Shown piece after piece: positions 26,054 through 35,661 of a stretch of DNA of 64,000 bases (position 1 is its first letter; each line of letters begins with the position of its first letter). The notes beneath the pieces were generated by a model that saw nothing but the letters and a program-made list of their open reading frames with translations, searched no databases and was not told where the DNA came from. Location: assembly GCA_951813605.1 (NCBI GenBank), contig OX638379.1, positions 3,466,062 to 3,530,061 on the forward strand. Direction: 5' to 3'. Position numbers and translations under genes: made by a program. This DNA comes from an uncultured Bryobacterales bacterium (GTDB lineage Bacteria > Acidobacteriota > Terriglobia > Bryobacterales > UBA6623).

Positions 26054-28612
26054 ATGGATACTCTGCTGGATTTGCTGCCTCGGATCGAACGCCTCGGGTC
26101 CAGAGAGGCGCTGCGTTTCTGGAACGGATACCGTACCTGGCATTGGTCCTACGCCGATCTGGCTGCCGGGATCCGCCGATTCGTCGCGCACCTGGACGGC
26201 TTGGGAATTGGATCGGGAGACCGCCTCGTGCTGTGGTCCGACAGCCGACCCGAATGGGTCGCCGTCTTCTGGGCCTGCCTGGCGCGGGGAGTTCAGGTAG
26301 TTCCGCTCGACCACCACTCTTCTCCGGTATTTGTCTCCCGGATCGCCGGTCAAACCAGCGCGAAGTTGCTGGTTCACCACGGTGCGGCGGCTCGGCCGGT
26401 CTCGCCGGTGGAGCGCTTTGCCATCGAGTCGCTCAACGAGCTTCCCGAAGGACCCCGCTTCACGCCCGGTCCGGCGAGCGGAAACGATGTGGTGCAGATT
26501 CTCTACACCTCAGGGACCACCGCCGAGCCGAAGGGAGTCATCCACCGCCACCGGAACATCTGCGCCAACCTTGACCCCATCCGACAGGAGATCGATCGCT
26601 ACAAGAAGTGGGCCCGGCCCTTCCAGCCGATTCGGATCCTCGACCTGCTGCCGCTCAGCCATATGTTCGGGCAGTCAATGGGGATCTTCGTCCCGCTCCT
26701 GCTCGACGCCTCGGCGACGTTCATGACCGGATTGCATCCGGCGGCGGTCCGCAAGGCAATTCGGAGAGAGCGGATCTCGGTCCTTGTTTGCGTGCCCCGC
26801 ATGCTCGAAAGCCTGAGAGCTGACGTCGAGCGACGTCATCCTAGGACCAAGACCGTCCCGCCGAAAACGGGCGGGCCGCTCCGTCGCTGGTGGCGCCACC
26901 GGAACATCCATCGCGACTTCGGGTTGAAGTTCTGGGCCTTTGTCGTCGGGGGCGCGATGCTGAACCCCGAGACCGAAGCCTTCTGGTCCAGAATCGGTCT
27001 GCTTGTTGTCCAAGGCTACGGCCTCACCGAAACGAGCCCCGTGGTTTCGGTCAATCACCCCTTCCGCGCACGGCGCGGCACGCTGGGCGAGGTGATCGGG
27101 GGCCAGGAGGTCCGTATTGCCGATGACGGCGAGATCCTTGTCCGGGGGGCTAGTGTCGTGGCCGAGTACCTCGAAACCGGCGCCCGCCGCGCGCGGGCAG
27201 TGGACGAGGACGGTTGGCTGCACACGGGGGATGTCGGCGAGCTTGACCCCGAAGGCAGGTTGATATACAGAGGTCGGAAAAAGGATGTCATTGTCACCGC
27301 GGACGGCATGAATGCCTTTCCAGAAGACATCGAAAGGGCGCTTACGCGCGAACGCGGGGTGCGAGACGCGGCGGTTGTCCCGGTCGGGCCGGCCGGCGCG
27401 GAGCGAATTCATGCCGCGCTCATTCTCGACGACCCCGGCGAGGACCCGATCGCGATCGTCGAGCGAGTCAACCGCCGCCTGGAGCCGCACCAGAGAATCC
27501 AAGGCTCCTCGGAATGGCCGGAGGAAGAGTTTCCCCGCACCGCTTCGACCTTCAAGACCCAGAGACGGAAAGTCGCCGCGCGTTTATCCGCAACTGCTCA
27601 GATCCCGGAACCGGGCGGGGCGACCGGACTGGACCGGATCCTTCAAACGCTTACCCGGCGCCGCCGCGAAGACCTCACGGACGACCGGCGTCTGGCGGAA
27701 GACCTGGGCCTGTCGTCGCTCGAGCGGATCGACATGCTGGCCTCCCTCGAAGAACACTACGGAATCGAATTGGACGAGTCGGCCTTGTCGACGTTGTCGA
27801 CCCTGGGGCAGGTTCGCGCGTGGGTCGCCGGCCAGGCCGAGCGCACGGCGCCGGAAGCGATCGGTGTTTCGCCGCATAGGCAGGCAGTGGAGCGAAGGGC
27901 GACCGTGGCGCGAATTCGACCTCCACGCTGGGCTCGGACCCGGCCAGTCTCCGCGATGCGCGGTGCGTTGCGGCGAGTCCTGTTTATCCCGCTGTTCCGT
28001 CACTACATCCCGCTGTCGGTTGGCGGGCTTCAAAACCTAGAGCGCCTCGCGCCCCCGCTCATTCTCGCGGCAAACCACGCGAGTCATCTCGACACCGTCG
28101 CGCTGACGGCAGCGCTACCGACCGAGTGGCAGGGCAGGCTGGCACCCGCGGTGCGTCAACAGTACTTCTTTCCGTCGGGAGCAAAACCAGAGTTGGGCCG
28201 GAGGGCGTGGCTGCGGTCGCTTTACTACCTCAGCTGCGGGCTGTTCAACGCTTATCCCCTGTCGCAGGACCTTGGCCAGGTCCGCGACACGCTCCGCTAC
28301 ACCGGAGAGATGGTCGAGGCGGGGTACTGCCCGCTGGTTTACCCGGAAGGGAGGCGGACACCGGACGGACGGCTTCGACCGTTTCAGCCGGGGGTCGGGC
28401 TGATGGCGCTCCGGCTGGAAGTGCCCGTGGTGCCCGTCTACTTGGACGGGTTGTTCGATGTCATGTCGCTGCATGACTCGTGGCCGCGCAGGGGACCGGT
28501 CCATGTCCAATTCGGGTCACCCATCCGTCCCGCCGAAGGTGAAGAGTACGCTCGGCTAGCTGAGCGGATCGAAGCAAGCTTCCGTCGAATGGCAGCTAGC
28601 CTGCGGCAGTGA
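26054..28612 (+). CDS. AMP-binding - acyl carrier - PlsC acyltransferase fusion protein
   Basis: 852-aa three-domain protein. Residues 1-510: acyl/aryl-CoA synthetase-like adenylation domain with the phosphate loop YTSGTTAEPKG (151-161), GYGLTETSP (322-330), TGD (391-393) and C-terminal lysine region TFKTQRRK. Residues 525-595: acyl carrier domain with DLGLSSLERID; Ser555 is the expected phosphopantetheine site. Residues 640-850: PlsC-type acyltransferase with NHASHLD (H675-x4-D680) and VYPEGRRTPDGRLRPF. The protein should activate a fatty acid, tether it to its own carrier and pass it to an acceptor, in the style of Aas (acyl-ACP synthetase/lysophospholipid acyltransferase), but with the carrier built in. 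The upstream ATG at 25970 is rejected because the adenylation domain starts at 26054. No pathway genes flank it. Confidence 0.85.
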   Translation: MDTLLDLLPRIERLGSREALRFWNGYRTWHWSYADLAAGIRRFVAHLDGLGIGSGDRLVLWSDSRPEWVAVFWACLARGVQVVPLDHHSSPVFVSRIAGQTSAKLLVHHGAAARPVSPVERFAIESLNELPEGPRFTPGPASGNDVVQILYTSGTTAEPKGVIHRHRNICANLDPIRQEIDRYKKWARPFQPIRILDLLPLSHMFGQSMGIFVPLLLDASATFMTGLHPAAVRKAIRRERISVLVCVPRMLESLRADVERRHPRTKTVPPKTGGPLRRWWRHRNIHRDFGLKFWAFVVGGAMLNPETEAFWSRIGLLVVQGYGLTETSPVVSVNHPFRARRGTLGEVIGGQEVRIADDGEILVRGASVVAEYLETGARRARAVDEDGWLHTGDVGELDPEGRLIYRGRKKDVIVTADGMNAFPEDIERALTRERGVRDAAVVPVGPAGAERIHAALILDDPGEDPIAIVERVNRRLEPHQRIQGSSEWPEEEFPRTASTFKTQRRKVAARLSATAQIPEPGGATGLDRILQTLTRRRREDLTDDRRLAEDLGLSSLERIDMLASLEEHYGIELDESALSTLSTLGQVRAWVAGQAERTAPEAIGVSPHRQAVERRATVARIRPPRWARTRPVSAMRGALRRVLFIPLFRHYIPLSVGGLQNLERLAPPLILAANHASHLDTVALTAALPTEWQGRLAPAVRQQYFFPSGAKPELGRRAWLRSLYYLSCGLFNAYPLSQDLGQVRDTLRYTGEMVEAGYCPLVYPEGRRTPDGRLRPFQPGVGLMALRLEVPVVPVYLDGLFDVMSLHDSWPRRGPVHVQFGSPIRPAEGEEYARLAERIEASFRRMAASLRQ

Positions 28613-28620
28613 GACCCGGA

Positions 28621-28640
28621 TTGCCGCCCGAGGCGGTATT
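28621..28640. terminator. short hairpin between convergent genes
   Basis: TTGCCGCC-CGA-GGCGGTA lies in the 64-nt gap between two converging genes. The stem is about 7 bp and no T-run follows in either direction, so it is a weak candidate. Confidence 0.3.
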
Positions 28641-28676
28641 GCTCGACGCGGGCGCAGTGGCCGGGCAGCCGCCGGA

Positions 28677-29138
28677 TCAGCGAACCGGAAAGAATATGTC
28701 AGTGCGCCACTTCGACAGGTCCGGCTCGGCACCAGGGTCAGTGACATAGACCTCCCAAGGCGCTCCGGCACCCTCGAGGCCCTGCGACTTGATCCACTCC
28801 GTAAGTGCCGCCCACGTACGCGGAAGGTCGTCGTACGGGCCCATGTGGGTGACGTTGGCCATGGACCCGCTGGGAAGCTCGCCAGCCCGGATCCTATCTG
28901 CGCCGGCCATCGGCGAGGCAACCGCCATCCCGCACTCGATCTCCAAGGTGTCGCCTTCCATCGAATGGTAGATCGTGAAAGGCATTCCGGCCGGTGCCTG
29001 CCCGCTCTGCTGGATGTAGCCGTACACCTCCCCGAATAGCGACCCCATAGTCTCGGCTAGCTTGTCCATCGTGGTCGCCGTGCAGATACCCAAGTAGGGC
29101 TGCGCAGCGAGTTCAATTGTCTTGAATTCAAGTTTCAT
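28677..29138 (-). CDS. GyrI-like / AraC effector-binding domain protein
   Basis: 153-aa single-domain protein of the SOUL/GyrI-like superfamily, which binds small molecules in a beta-barrel-like cleft. The sequence opens MKLEFKTIELAAQPYLGI, continues with MGSLFGEVYGYIQQSG, then MPFTIYHSMEGDTLEIECGM (the core strands), LPSGSMANVTHMGPYDDLPR and WEVYVTDPGAEPDLSKWRT with IFFPVR at the end; the DP..EPD..KWRT.IFFPV tail is diagnostic. There is no DNA-binding domain, so it may be a stand-alone small-molecule binder or hydrolase. The start at 29138 is preferred over 29180 because homology starts with MKLEF. Confidence 0.85.
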   Translation of the reverse strand: MKLEFKTIELAAQPYLGICTATTMDKLAETMGSLFGEVYGYIQQSGQAPAGMPFTIYHSMEGDTLEIECGMAVASPMAGADRIRAGELPSGSMANVTHMGPYDDLPRTWAALTEWIKSQGLEGAGAPWEVYVTDPGAEPDLSKWRTDIFFPVR

Positions 29139-29402
29139 CCGTAGTCCATGCTGCTCGCTCGTCCTGTCCGGTCCATTCACGGGACCCGTCGGCGTGATCG
29201 TCGTTATGGAACCTCAAGGTACCACGCTAAACCAAGCACCCGGCACAGCCCTTAGCGTCGATCTCGAGTAGTCGCCGGCAGTCGAAAGGAGCGTGCGGTT
29301 TCGCCGTCGATCAAGATGGGCTCGGGCCGTTGGTGAGATGGGTGACTGAACGATGCCTCTTGCGGATCGGCCGCCACTCGGCCCCCTCGGCTCCTGTTCG
29401 CG

Positions 29403-30818
29403 CTATAGCATGATGGCCCGGATCGGCTCGCCTTCCACGTCGGTGAGACGGAAGTCCCGGCCTTGGAAGCGATAGGTCAATTGCTCATGGTCGACGCCGA
29501 GGCAGTGGAGGATCGTGGCGTTCAGGTCAAACAGGCTGACGCGGTCCTCCCGGGCGTGATAGCCGAACTCGTCGGTGGTCCCGAAGGTCATGCCGGGCTT
29601 GATGCCCCCGCCGGCAAGCCACATGCAGAAGCCGTAGGGATGATGGTCCCTGCCGTAGTCGGCACCGCTGCCTTGAGAAATGGGTGTCCGACCGAATTCA
29701 CCGCCCCACGTCACGAGAGTCTCCTCGAGGAGACCGCGCTGCTTCAGATCTGTAAGCAGCGCCGCCATCGCCTGATCGACACCGCGGCACTGGCGCGTGA
29801 GATCCTTTGCCAGATTGCTGTGATGGTCCCACCCCATGTCAAACAGCTGAATGAATCGAACGCCCCGTTCGGCAAGCCGGCGGGCGAGCAGGCAGTTGTT
29901 GGCGAACGACAATGGCTTGCCTGGTTGTGTTCCGTATAGTTCGTGAGTGGCCTTGGACTCCTTGGAGGTGTCCATCAACTCCGGCACGCTGGTCTGCATC
30001 CGATAGGCCAGTTCAAAGCCCGCGATCCGCGCAGCGATCTCTGGATCATTGAACTCGTCGAACTGATTGCGATTGAGCTGCTCGAGCAAGTCCAATTGCT
30101 CCCGACGGGCCGCGTCGCCGACGCCCTTGGGGTTCGAGAGAAACAGCACGGGGTCGCCTTGGGAACGAAACTCAACGCCTTGGTGCTGGCTCGGGAGAAA
30201 GCCGCTTGACCAGTAGCTTTCTAGAAGCGGCTGGATCTTGACCCCCGAAGGGAGCACGACGAACGCCGGCAAGTCCTGAACTTCGCTGCCCAGCCCGTAC
30301 GACAGCCAGGCCCCGAGCGTCGGCCGGCCGTAGCGCGCGCTGCCGGTCGTCATGAAGGAAATCGCCGGCCCGTGGTTGAAGGTTTCCGTGTGGAGCGATC
30401 GAATCAGGCAGAGATTGTCCGCCGCGCCGGCGGTGTGGGGCAGCAGCTCGGAGACGTCGAGACCTGCATCGCCGTGCTTGGAAAATTTCCAGGGAGATCC
30501 CTTGATCTTGGGGTCCGACTCCTTGATCATGGCGAACTGGTGGTCCTTGATGATCGATTTGGGCATCAGCTGGCCGTCACGTTGCGCGAGCAATGGCTTG
30601 GGATCGAACAGATCCACATGCGACGGCCCTCCCGACATGAACAGGGAGATGACGCGTTTGGCGCGCGGAGCGTAGCGACGAAAGCCGGTCGCAACGTTTC
30701 CGCCGGCCAGCAAGTCGGGATTGAGCAGGGACGCCAGGGCGATGCCGCCGATACCCGCCGCCCCGTTCGACAGGAAATGGCGTCGCGTGCGTTCCAGACT
30801 GGCTCGGCGTTGCATCAT
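29403..30818 (-). CDS. DUF1501 protein, Tat-exported, partner of PSD1 cytochrome
   Basis: 471-aa exported protein of the alkaline-phosphatase/sulfatase-like fold (DUF1501). The ATG at 30818 overlaps the upstream TGA by ATGA, so this start is fixed by the overlap. The N-terminus RTRRHFLSNGAAGIGGIALA is a Tat signal. Core motifs: ISLFMSGGPSHVDLFDPKP at the first metal-site strand, NHGPAISFMTTG, ALLTDLKQRGLLEETLVTW followed by GGEFGRTP, and DHHPYGFCMWLAGGGI. In Planctomycetes, Verrucomicrobia and Acidobacteria these genes always pair with a PSD1 cytochrome, as here. Biochemical role is undefined; polymer or sulfated-glycan metabolism has been suggested from context. Confidence 0.88.
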   Translation of the reverse strand: MMQRRASLERTRRHFLSNGAAGIGGIALASLLNPDLLAGGNVATGFRRYAPRAKRVISLFMSGGPSHVDLFDPKPLLAQRDGQLMPKSIIKDHQFAMIKESDPKIKGSPWKFSKHGDAGLDVSELLPHTAGAADNLCLIRSLHTETFNHGPAISFMTTGSARYGRPTLGAWLSYGLGSEVQDLPAFVVLPSGVKIQPLLESYWSSGFLPSQHQGVEFRSQGDPVLFLSNPKGVGDAARREQLDLLEQLNRNQFDEFNDPEIAARIAGFELAYRMQTSVPELMDTSKESKATHELYGTQPGKPLSFANNCLLARRLAERGVRFIQLFDMGWDHHSNLAKDLTRQCRGVDQAMAALLTDLKQRGLLEETLVTWGGEFGRTPISQGSGADYGRDHHPYGFCMWLAGGGIKPGMTFGTTDEFGYHAREDRVSLFDLNATILHCLGVDHEQLTYRFQGRDFRLTDVEGEPIRAIML

Positions 30819-33166
30819 TGCTTGCTGATCGTTTCGTCCAGGGCGAGGATCGTCGAAGCGACCATGGTCCATGTCGCCAGCTCGACAGGAGGAAGTGATG
30901 CATGGACGGGCCTGCGGCCATCAACAACGGAGTCCGCGGAATCGGGACTGCCTGCAAATCGCTCGCGCTGTTTGTGAGCAAATGCCTGAAACATTTGCGA
31001 TTCCGCGTCGCTGGGACGACGAGCCAGCGCCATTTCATAGGCGTATCCGATTCGTCCGGGATCCGTGCCGGACTCGCTTTCCGAAAGGATGCGACCTCCA
31101 AAAGCTCGGGCAGCCTCGAATGCAACGGGGTCATTTAGAAGGACCAAGGCCTGCAACGGCGTATTGCTGCGGTTCCGCCGAACACAGGAACGCTCGCGCG
31201 ACGGCGCATCGAAGAGGGCAAGGCTCGGATAGGGGTACATGCGTTGCCAGAATGTGTAGACGCCGCGCCGAAAGCGATCCTCGCCGGGACTGGTTTTCCA
31301 CTCCCCTGCCGTCGCGTCACGAAACTCGCCGACTTGGCTCGGCTGAAGCGGATAGACACTGGGGCCGCCGATCTTGCGACTGAGCAAACCGCTGATCGCG
31401 AGCATATTGTCCCGGACCTGTTCGGCGGGCAGTCGGTGCCGGGGACCGCGGGCAAGCAGTCGGTTATAGAAGTCCTTGGACCGTACGCCCTCGTCGACTT
31501 TGGAGCTTTGCTTGTACGTTTCCGAAGTAACGATCAACTGAACGACGTGCCGCATGTCCCAGCCGCTTTCGACGAATTCCACTGCGAGCCAATCCAGCAG
31601 CTCCGGATGGCTGGGGAATTCACCTTGATTCCCGAAATCTTCGACCGTGCTCACTAGGCCGATCCCGAAGAACTGCTGCCACAGGCGGTTGACGAAGACC
31701 CGTGCCACCAGCGGGTTCTCGGCATCGACCAACCACTTGGCGAAGCCGAGCCGATCGACCTTCATTCCTTCCGGAATGCGGCCGAGGATCTTCGGCACGC
31801 CCGGCGACACTTGTTGCCCCTTGTTCTCGAAATTCCCGCGAACCAGAATGTGCGTCTCGCGTGGCGTGTCCATCTCGACCATCACCTGAGCTGTCAGCAA
31901 ACCTTCCGACGCCAACTTGGCTTTGAGCGTTGCGGCGTCCGTCTCCGCCCCGTCGGCTTCGATGCGCGGGAGCGTGGTGTCTTCCAGTTCCACGAGCAAA
32001 CGCGGACCATGCACACCAAACGTTTTCCCGTAGTGCGGAATGTTGTTGAAGATCGCGAACAATTGGTAATACTCGTGCTGGCTAATGGGATCGTACTTAT
32101 GGTCGTGGCATTCGGCGCAGGCGATTGTCATGCCGAGCCAGACGCGGCCGGTAGTGTCGAGCCGATCTACGATTCCCTTGATGCGAAATTCTTCCTTGCG
32201 CGGGTTGTTCCCCAGGGCCTGCATCGAGTTGCGGTGAAACCCTGTGGCGATCTTTTGGGACTCCGAGGCGTGGGGCAGCATGTCCCCGGCCAGTTGTTCG
32301 ATCGTGAATTGATCGAATGGCATATTGGAATTGAATGCCTCGATGATCCAGTCGCGGTAGTGCCACATGGTCCGCGCATGATCCGCAGCGAAACCTGTTG
32401 TGTCCGCATAGCGAGCCGCGTCCATCCACTCCTGAGCCATTCGTTCGCCATAGTGTGGCGAGTCGAGCAGGCGCTCGACGAGTTGTTCGTAAGCGTTCGG
32501 ACGCGTGTCGTGAAGAAAAGCCCTGACTTCGGAAAGGCTGGGCGGCAATCCGGTCACGTCGAGGCTCAGCCTCCGGACCAACGTTCTGCGGTCGGCCCGC
32601 GGCGAAGGCTGCAAGCCGTCAGACGCGAGACGATCGCGGACAAAGGCGTCGATCGCGCTATCTCCACGCCCTCCCTCCCGCGGCCACGGCACTGCAGGAC
32701 GCTTCGGTGGGACGAAGGCCCAGTGTTTATCGAAGTCGGCGCCCGAGTCTATCCAGCGCTTGAGCAGTTCGACCTGCGCCTCGCTGAGTTTCTTGCCGGT
32801 GGCCGGCGGCGGCATCCGCTGGGTGGGCTCGGCGGCTTGCACACGCTGTATCAAGGGGCTTGCTTCGGAGTCGCCGGCGCGAATTGCGTGGCTGCGCTTA
32901 TGGAGATAGAGATTTGCCTTCGGCTCCCGCACGCCGGGCCCGTGACACTCGAAACAATTCTCAGAAAGGATTGGGCGAATGTCCTGGCTGAAGCTAAGCT
33001 GCTGGGCGATCACGCTCCGGGCACACAAACTCAACATGGCGAGCAGTGCAGCAGCGATGGGGGTCACGGCACCCTTCGACTTAAGGCTGCCGGAATGAAG
33101 CAATTGTCCGTCCCCGTTCTCTGCACGAGGGCTCTTTCCGGTGCGGGAGGGCTTAGCCGAGGGCAT
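30815..33166 (-). CDS. PSC1-PSCyt2-PSD1 planctomycete-type cytochrome c protein
   Basis: About 783 aa, exported. The start is uncertain: the frame is open to 33235, and the ATG at 33166 leaves a 34-residue N-region ahead of the hydrophobic signal VTPIAAALLAMLSLCARSVI. Domains in order: a PSC1 heme domain with FSQDIRPILSENCFECHGPG (CFECH is the only CxxCH), PSCyt2 (about 140-350; DVTGLPPSLSEVRAFL, then MAQEWMDAARYADTTGF), and PSD1 (about 440-760; FAKWLVDAENPLVARVFVNR, VVQLIVTSETYKQSS, RRNRSNTPLQALVLLNDP). It is co-translated with DUF1501. Likely an extracytoplasmic, membrane-associated redox or scaffold protein; function unknown. Confidence 0.88.
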   Translation of the reverse strand: MPSAKPSRTGKSPRAENGDGQLLHSGSLKSKGAVTPIAAALLAMLSLCARSVIAQQLSFSQDIRPILSENCFECHGPGVREPKANLYLHKRSHAIRAGDSEASPLIQRVQAAEPTQRMPPPATGKKLSEAQVELLKRWIDSGADFDKHWAFVPPKRPAVPWPREGGRGDSAIDAFVRDRLASDGLQPSPRADRRTLVRRLSLDVTGLPPSLSEVRAFLHDTRPNAYEQLVERLLDSPHYGERMAQEWMDAARYADTTGFAADHARTMWHYRDWIIEAFNSNMPFDQFTIEQLAGDMLPHASESQKIATGFHRNSMQALGNNPRKEEFRIKGIVDRLDTTGRVWLGMTIACAECHDHKYDPISQHEYYQLFAIFNNIPHYGKTFGVHGPRLLVELEDTTLPRIEADGAETDAATLKAKLASEGLLTAQVMVEMDTPRETHILVRGNFENKGQQVSPGVPKILGRIPEGMKVDRLGFAKWLVDAENPLVARVFVNRLWQQFFGIGLVSTVEDFGNQGEFPSHPELLDWLAVEFVESGWDMRHVVQLIVTSETYKQSSKVDEGVRSKDFYNRLLARGPRHRLPAEQVRDNMLAISGLLSRKIGGPSVYPLQPSQVGEFRDATAGEWKTSPGEDRFRRGVYTFWQRMYPYPSLALFDAPSRERSCVRRNRSNTPLQALVLLNDPVAFEAARAFGGRILSESESGTDPGRIGYAYEMALARRPSDAESQMFQAFAHKQRERFAGSPDSADSVVDGRRPVHASLPPVELATWTMVASTILALDETISKQ

Positions 33167-33488
33167 TTTCAGGCTGGAGTCTCGAATGGAGTCTTGCTGC
33201 GGCCACCGTCCTGGGCTTCCTCTTCCTGCTAGCACTCGTCACCGTATTCCAGCAGCGAAGGCCCGCGCTTACAGGAGCCGATGACGGCTCGCTTTGAAGG
33301 GGAGGCGGTCGACTGGGAACAAGAGAATTGTACTGTGGACCGAGTTACAGCGCTTAACTGTCTTCACAGAATTGAAGCGACGCCTGTAGGGAACCTCGCC
33401 GGAACTCTTCGAGAGACGCCTCGCTAGCGTCCGATATTAACGAGGCCGCGTCCCGTTCGGAATCGGCGAGAGCTGCAGGACGAGTCTG
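33167..33488. other. intergenic between divergent genes
   Basis: No gene recognised. Promoters for both neighbours should lie here; no strong boxes identified. Confidence 0.3.
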
Positions 33489-34204
33489 ATGCGTAGAGTC
33501 CCGCAGATCTCCATTGCCGAGGCTGCCAGGCTGTTCAGGTCGGGAGGCAAGTTGATTGTCGGAGGGTTCGGCATGAGCAGGCATCCAGTCCCTCTGCTGC
33601 ACGCTCTAGCAGAGACCCAGATCAGGGACCTGACCTACGTCGGCATCAATGTCGGCGAACCAGGTCTCGGTGGCGGTGTCCTATTGCGAAGTGGCCGACT
33701 CGAGCGGGCAATCGGCTCGTGCTTCACTGGGAATGCAGAGGCGCTCAGGGCGGCCCAATCCGGAGACATTGAAGTGGAACTGTTGCCGCAAGGCTCGCTG
33801 GGCGAGGCAATCAGGGCGGGTGGCGCAGGGATAGGCGGATTCTTCACGCCGGCGTCAGCCGGAACTCCATTGGCGGATGGAATGGAGACGCGTCTCGTGG
33901 ACGGTCATCAGATGGTTCTCGTCAGGCCGATCCGCGGGGACGGCTCTCTCATCAGAGCTTGGAAGGCTGACACGGCTGGCAATCTACACTGCCGCATGCC
34001 CGAGAGCAATTTCAATCAGGCAGCTGCGAGGGCTTCAGCCTAGTGATTGCAGAGGTGGAGGACATCGTTCCGGTCGGCGAACTCGCTCCCAAAACGATCC
34101 ACGCGCCCGGGCGCTTTGTCGACTACTTGGTGCTGGCGCGCCCCGAAACCGTTCGGCAGCCGGACCGTCAGGCCATGAAGAGGCATTGGACGGATAGCGG
34201 CTAG
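33489..34204 (+). pseudogene. 3-oxoacid CoA-transferase subunit A, frameshifted
   Basis: The first frame encodes the typical alpha subunit: QISIAEAARLFRSGGKLIVG, GFGMSRHPVPLLHAL, IGSCFTGNAEALRAAQSGD, ELLPQGSLGEAIRAGGAGIG, then GFFTPASAGTPLADG, ending abruptly at TAG 34041-34043 (FNQAAARASA). A one-base shift at about 34030 restores the conserved continuation SLVIAEVEDIVPVGEL, KTIHAPGRFVDYLV and the natural C-terminus up to TAG at 34202-34204. So a single indel separates it from an intact gene. The catalytic beta subunit, normally next, is absent: the neighbour is a sulfatase on the other strand. An isolated, frameshifted alpha subunit cannot work. Sequencing error could explain the shift but not the missing partner. 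Confidence 0.75.
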
Positions 34205-34236
34205 GGGCAACCGGCACATCCGATTCGGACTGGCTG

Positions 34237-35661
34237 CTAGGCTCCTGGCCTGACTGGCCCGCGTTCAAGCCTGGCCCGCATGCTCTCGAGCACGACGGCG
34301 TGCTCGGGATCCAACACTAGGTTGCTGAACTCCCGCGGGTCTGTCGAGTGGTCGTAGAGTTCCTCCCCACCACCATCGCCTTCCCAGCGGATGTAGCGAT
34401 ACCGATCGGTTCGCACGGTGCGTCCGTAGATGCGGTCCTCCCACTGGACCTGGGAGAATGCCGCATCCTTGACCGATCCCGAAGGATCGTCCAATAAGGG
34501 CGCCAAGCTGACTCCCTCCAGGTTCGCCGGCGGCTCGAGCCCGCACAGGTCTGCCAGGGTGGGGTAAAAATCTACGAACTCGACGAGCGCATTCGACGAG
34601 CGGCCGGCCCCTCGCATGCCGGGAGCCGAGATGATGAGCGGCGCGCTCACCGACTCCTCCATCAAGCTCATCTTCTGCCAGTGCGTGTGCTCGCCAAGGT
34701 GCCAGCCATGGTCTCCGAAGAAGAGAACGACCGTGCGGTCAGCCACCCCTAGCCGCTCAAGTTCGTCGAGCACCCTTCCGGCCTGCTGGTCCATGAACGA
34801 GACCGACGCGTAATAGCCTCGCAGCGAAATGCGCTGGTTCTCTTCGCTCATGCCCATCTGGTGCCATAGGAACGGTCGCAGGTTCTTGGCAGGCGCCGGG
34901 ATGTCGTCGAGATCGTCAGGCGGATTCGTCACCAGTTCGATGTCCTCCAACGGATACATGTCGAAAAAGCTAGATGGAGCAACGAACGGCGTGTGGGGCC
35001 GGACGAAACCGAGACCGAGAAAGAACGGATCGTTCCCTGTCGAGCGGAGCAAGTCGATCGCGGTGTCGGCAGCCGCACTATCCGCCTGGCCTGTAGCGTC
35101 GGCCGTCTGGACCCATTGCATCTTGAGACCGTGACGCAAGTCGGGGTTCGGGTCCCCGCCCGGCCCCGCGCTCTCGTGCTCGTCGCCAGCCGGGCTGATG
35201 GAGACATCCCACGACGGCGGGTCTTGGTGCCTCATCGTACCGACGCCTCCCGGAACGCCCATGTGGAAAATCTTGCCAACGCGCATCGAGCGCCAGCCGT
35301 TGTTCTTGAACAACTGCGGAAGCGTGACTGCTTCAGGGTGGTTGTCACGGAAGTCGACGTTGGCGTTGGTAACAACTCCGGTCGTGTCTGGGCGCAAACC
35401 GGTCATTAACGACGCACGGCTGGGGCCGCAGAACGGGAACTGGCAGTATGCGTTGTCGAATCGCACGCCACGGGAGGCTAGGCGATCGATGTTCGGCGAC
35501 TTGACGACAGGGTGCCGGTAACAGCCCAGCGTCGATGTCAGGTCGTCGGACGCGATGAACAGGACGTTGAGGGGCGGGTCGGAACGGGAACAGCCAATTG
35601 CGCTAGCGGCAAGCAAGGTCGTGAATTCGCGTCGCGACGTCAAGGTGGACATGGCCATCAT
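34237..35661 (-). CDS. Type I sulfatase (iduronate-2-sulfatase-like)
   Basis: 474-aa exported sulfatase that hydrolyses sulfate esters using a formylglycine made from the active-site Cys. Start chosen at 35661 (MMAMSTLTSRREF), just before a Tat/lipoprotein-like leader TSRREFTTLLAASAIGC. Key motifs: NVLFIASDDLTSTLGCY (metal Asp pair), FPFCGPSRASLMTGLRP (C-x-P-S-R, Cys about 78), VGKIFHMG, LGFVRPHTPFVAP, and FFGDHGWHLGEH (metal/sulfate site). The FPFCGPSR, GKIFH and FVRPHTPF set is typical of the iduronate-2-sulfatase-like S1 subgroup. A maturing formylglycine enzyme is not in this window. It converges on the CoA-transferase remnant with 32 nt between. Confidence 0.88.
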   Translation of the reverse strand: MMAMSTLTSRREFTTLLAASAIGCSRSDPPLNVLFIASDDLTSTLGCYRHPVVKSPNIDRLASRGVRFDNAYCQFPFCGPSRASLMTGLRPDTTGVVTNANVDFRDNHPEAVTLPQLFKNNGWRSMRVGKIFHMGVPGGVGTMRHQDPPSWDVSISPAGDEHESAGPGGDPNPDLRHGLKMQWVQTADATGQADSAAADTAIDLLRSTGNDPFFLGLGFVRPHTPFVAPSSFFDMYPLEDIELVTNPPDDLDDIPAPAKNLRPFLWHQMGMSEENQRISLRGYYASVSFMDQQAGRVLDELERLGVADRTVVLFFGDHGWHLGEHTHWQKMSLMEESVSAPLIISAPGMRGAGRSSNALVEFVDFYPTLADLCGLEPPANLEGVSLAPLLDDPSGSVKDAAFSQVQWEDRIYGRTVRTDRYRYIRWEGDGGGEELYDHSTDPREFSNLVLDPEHAVVLESMRARLERGPVRPGA

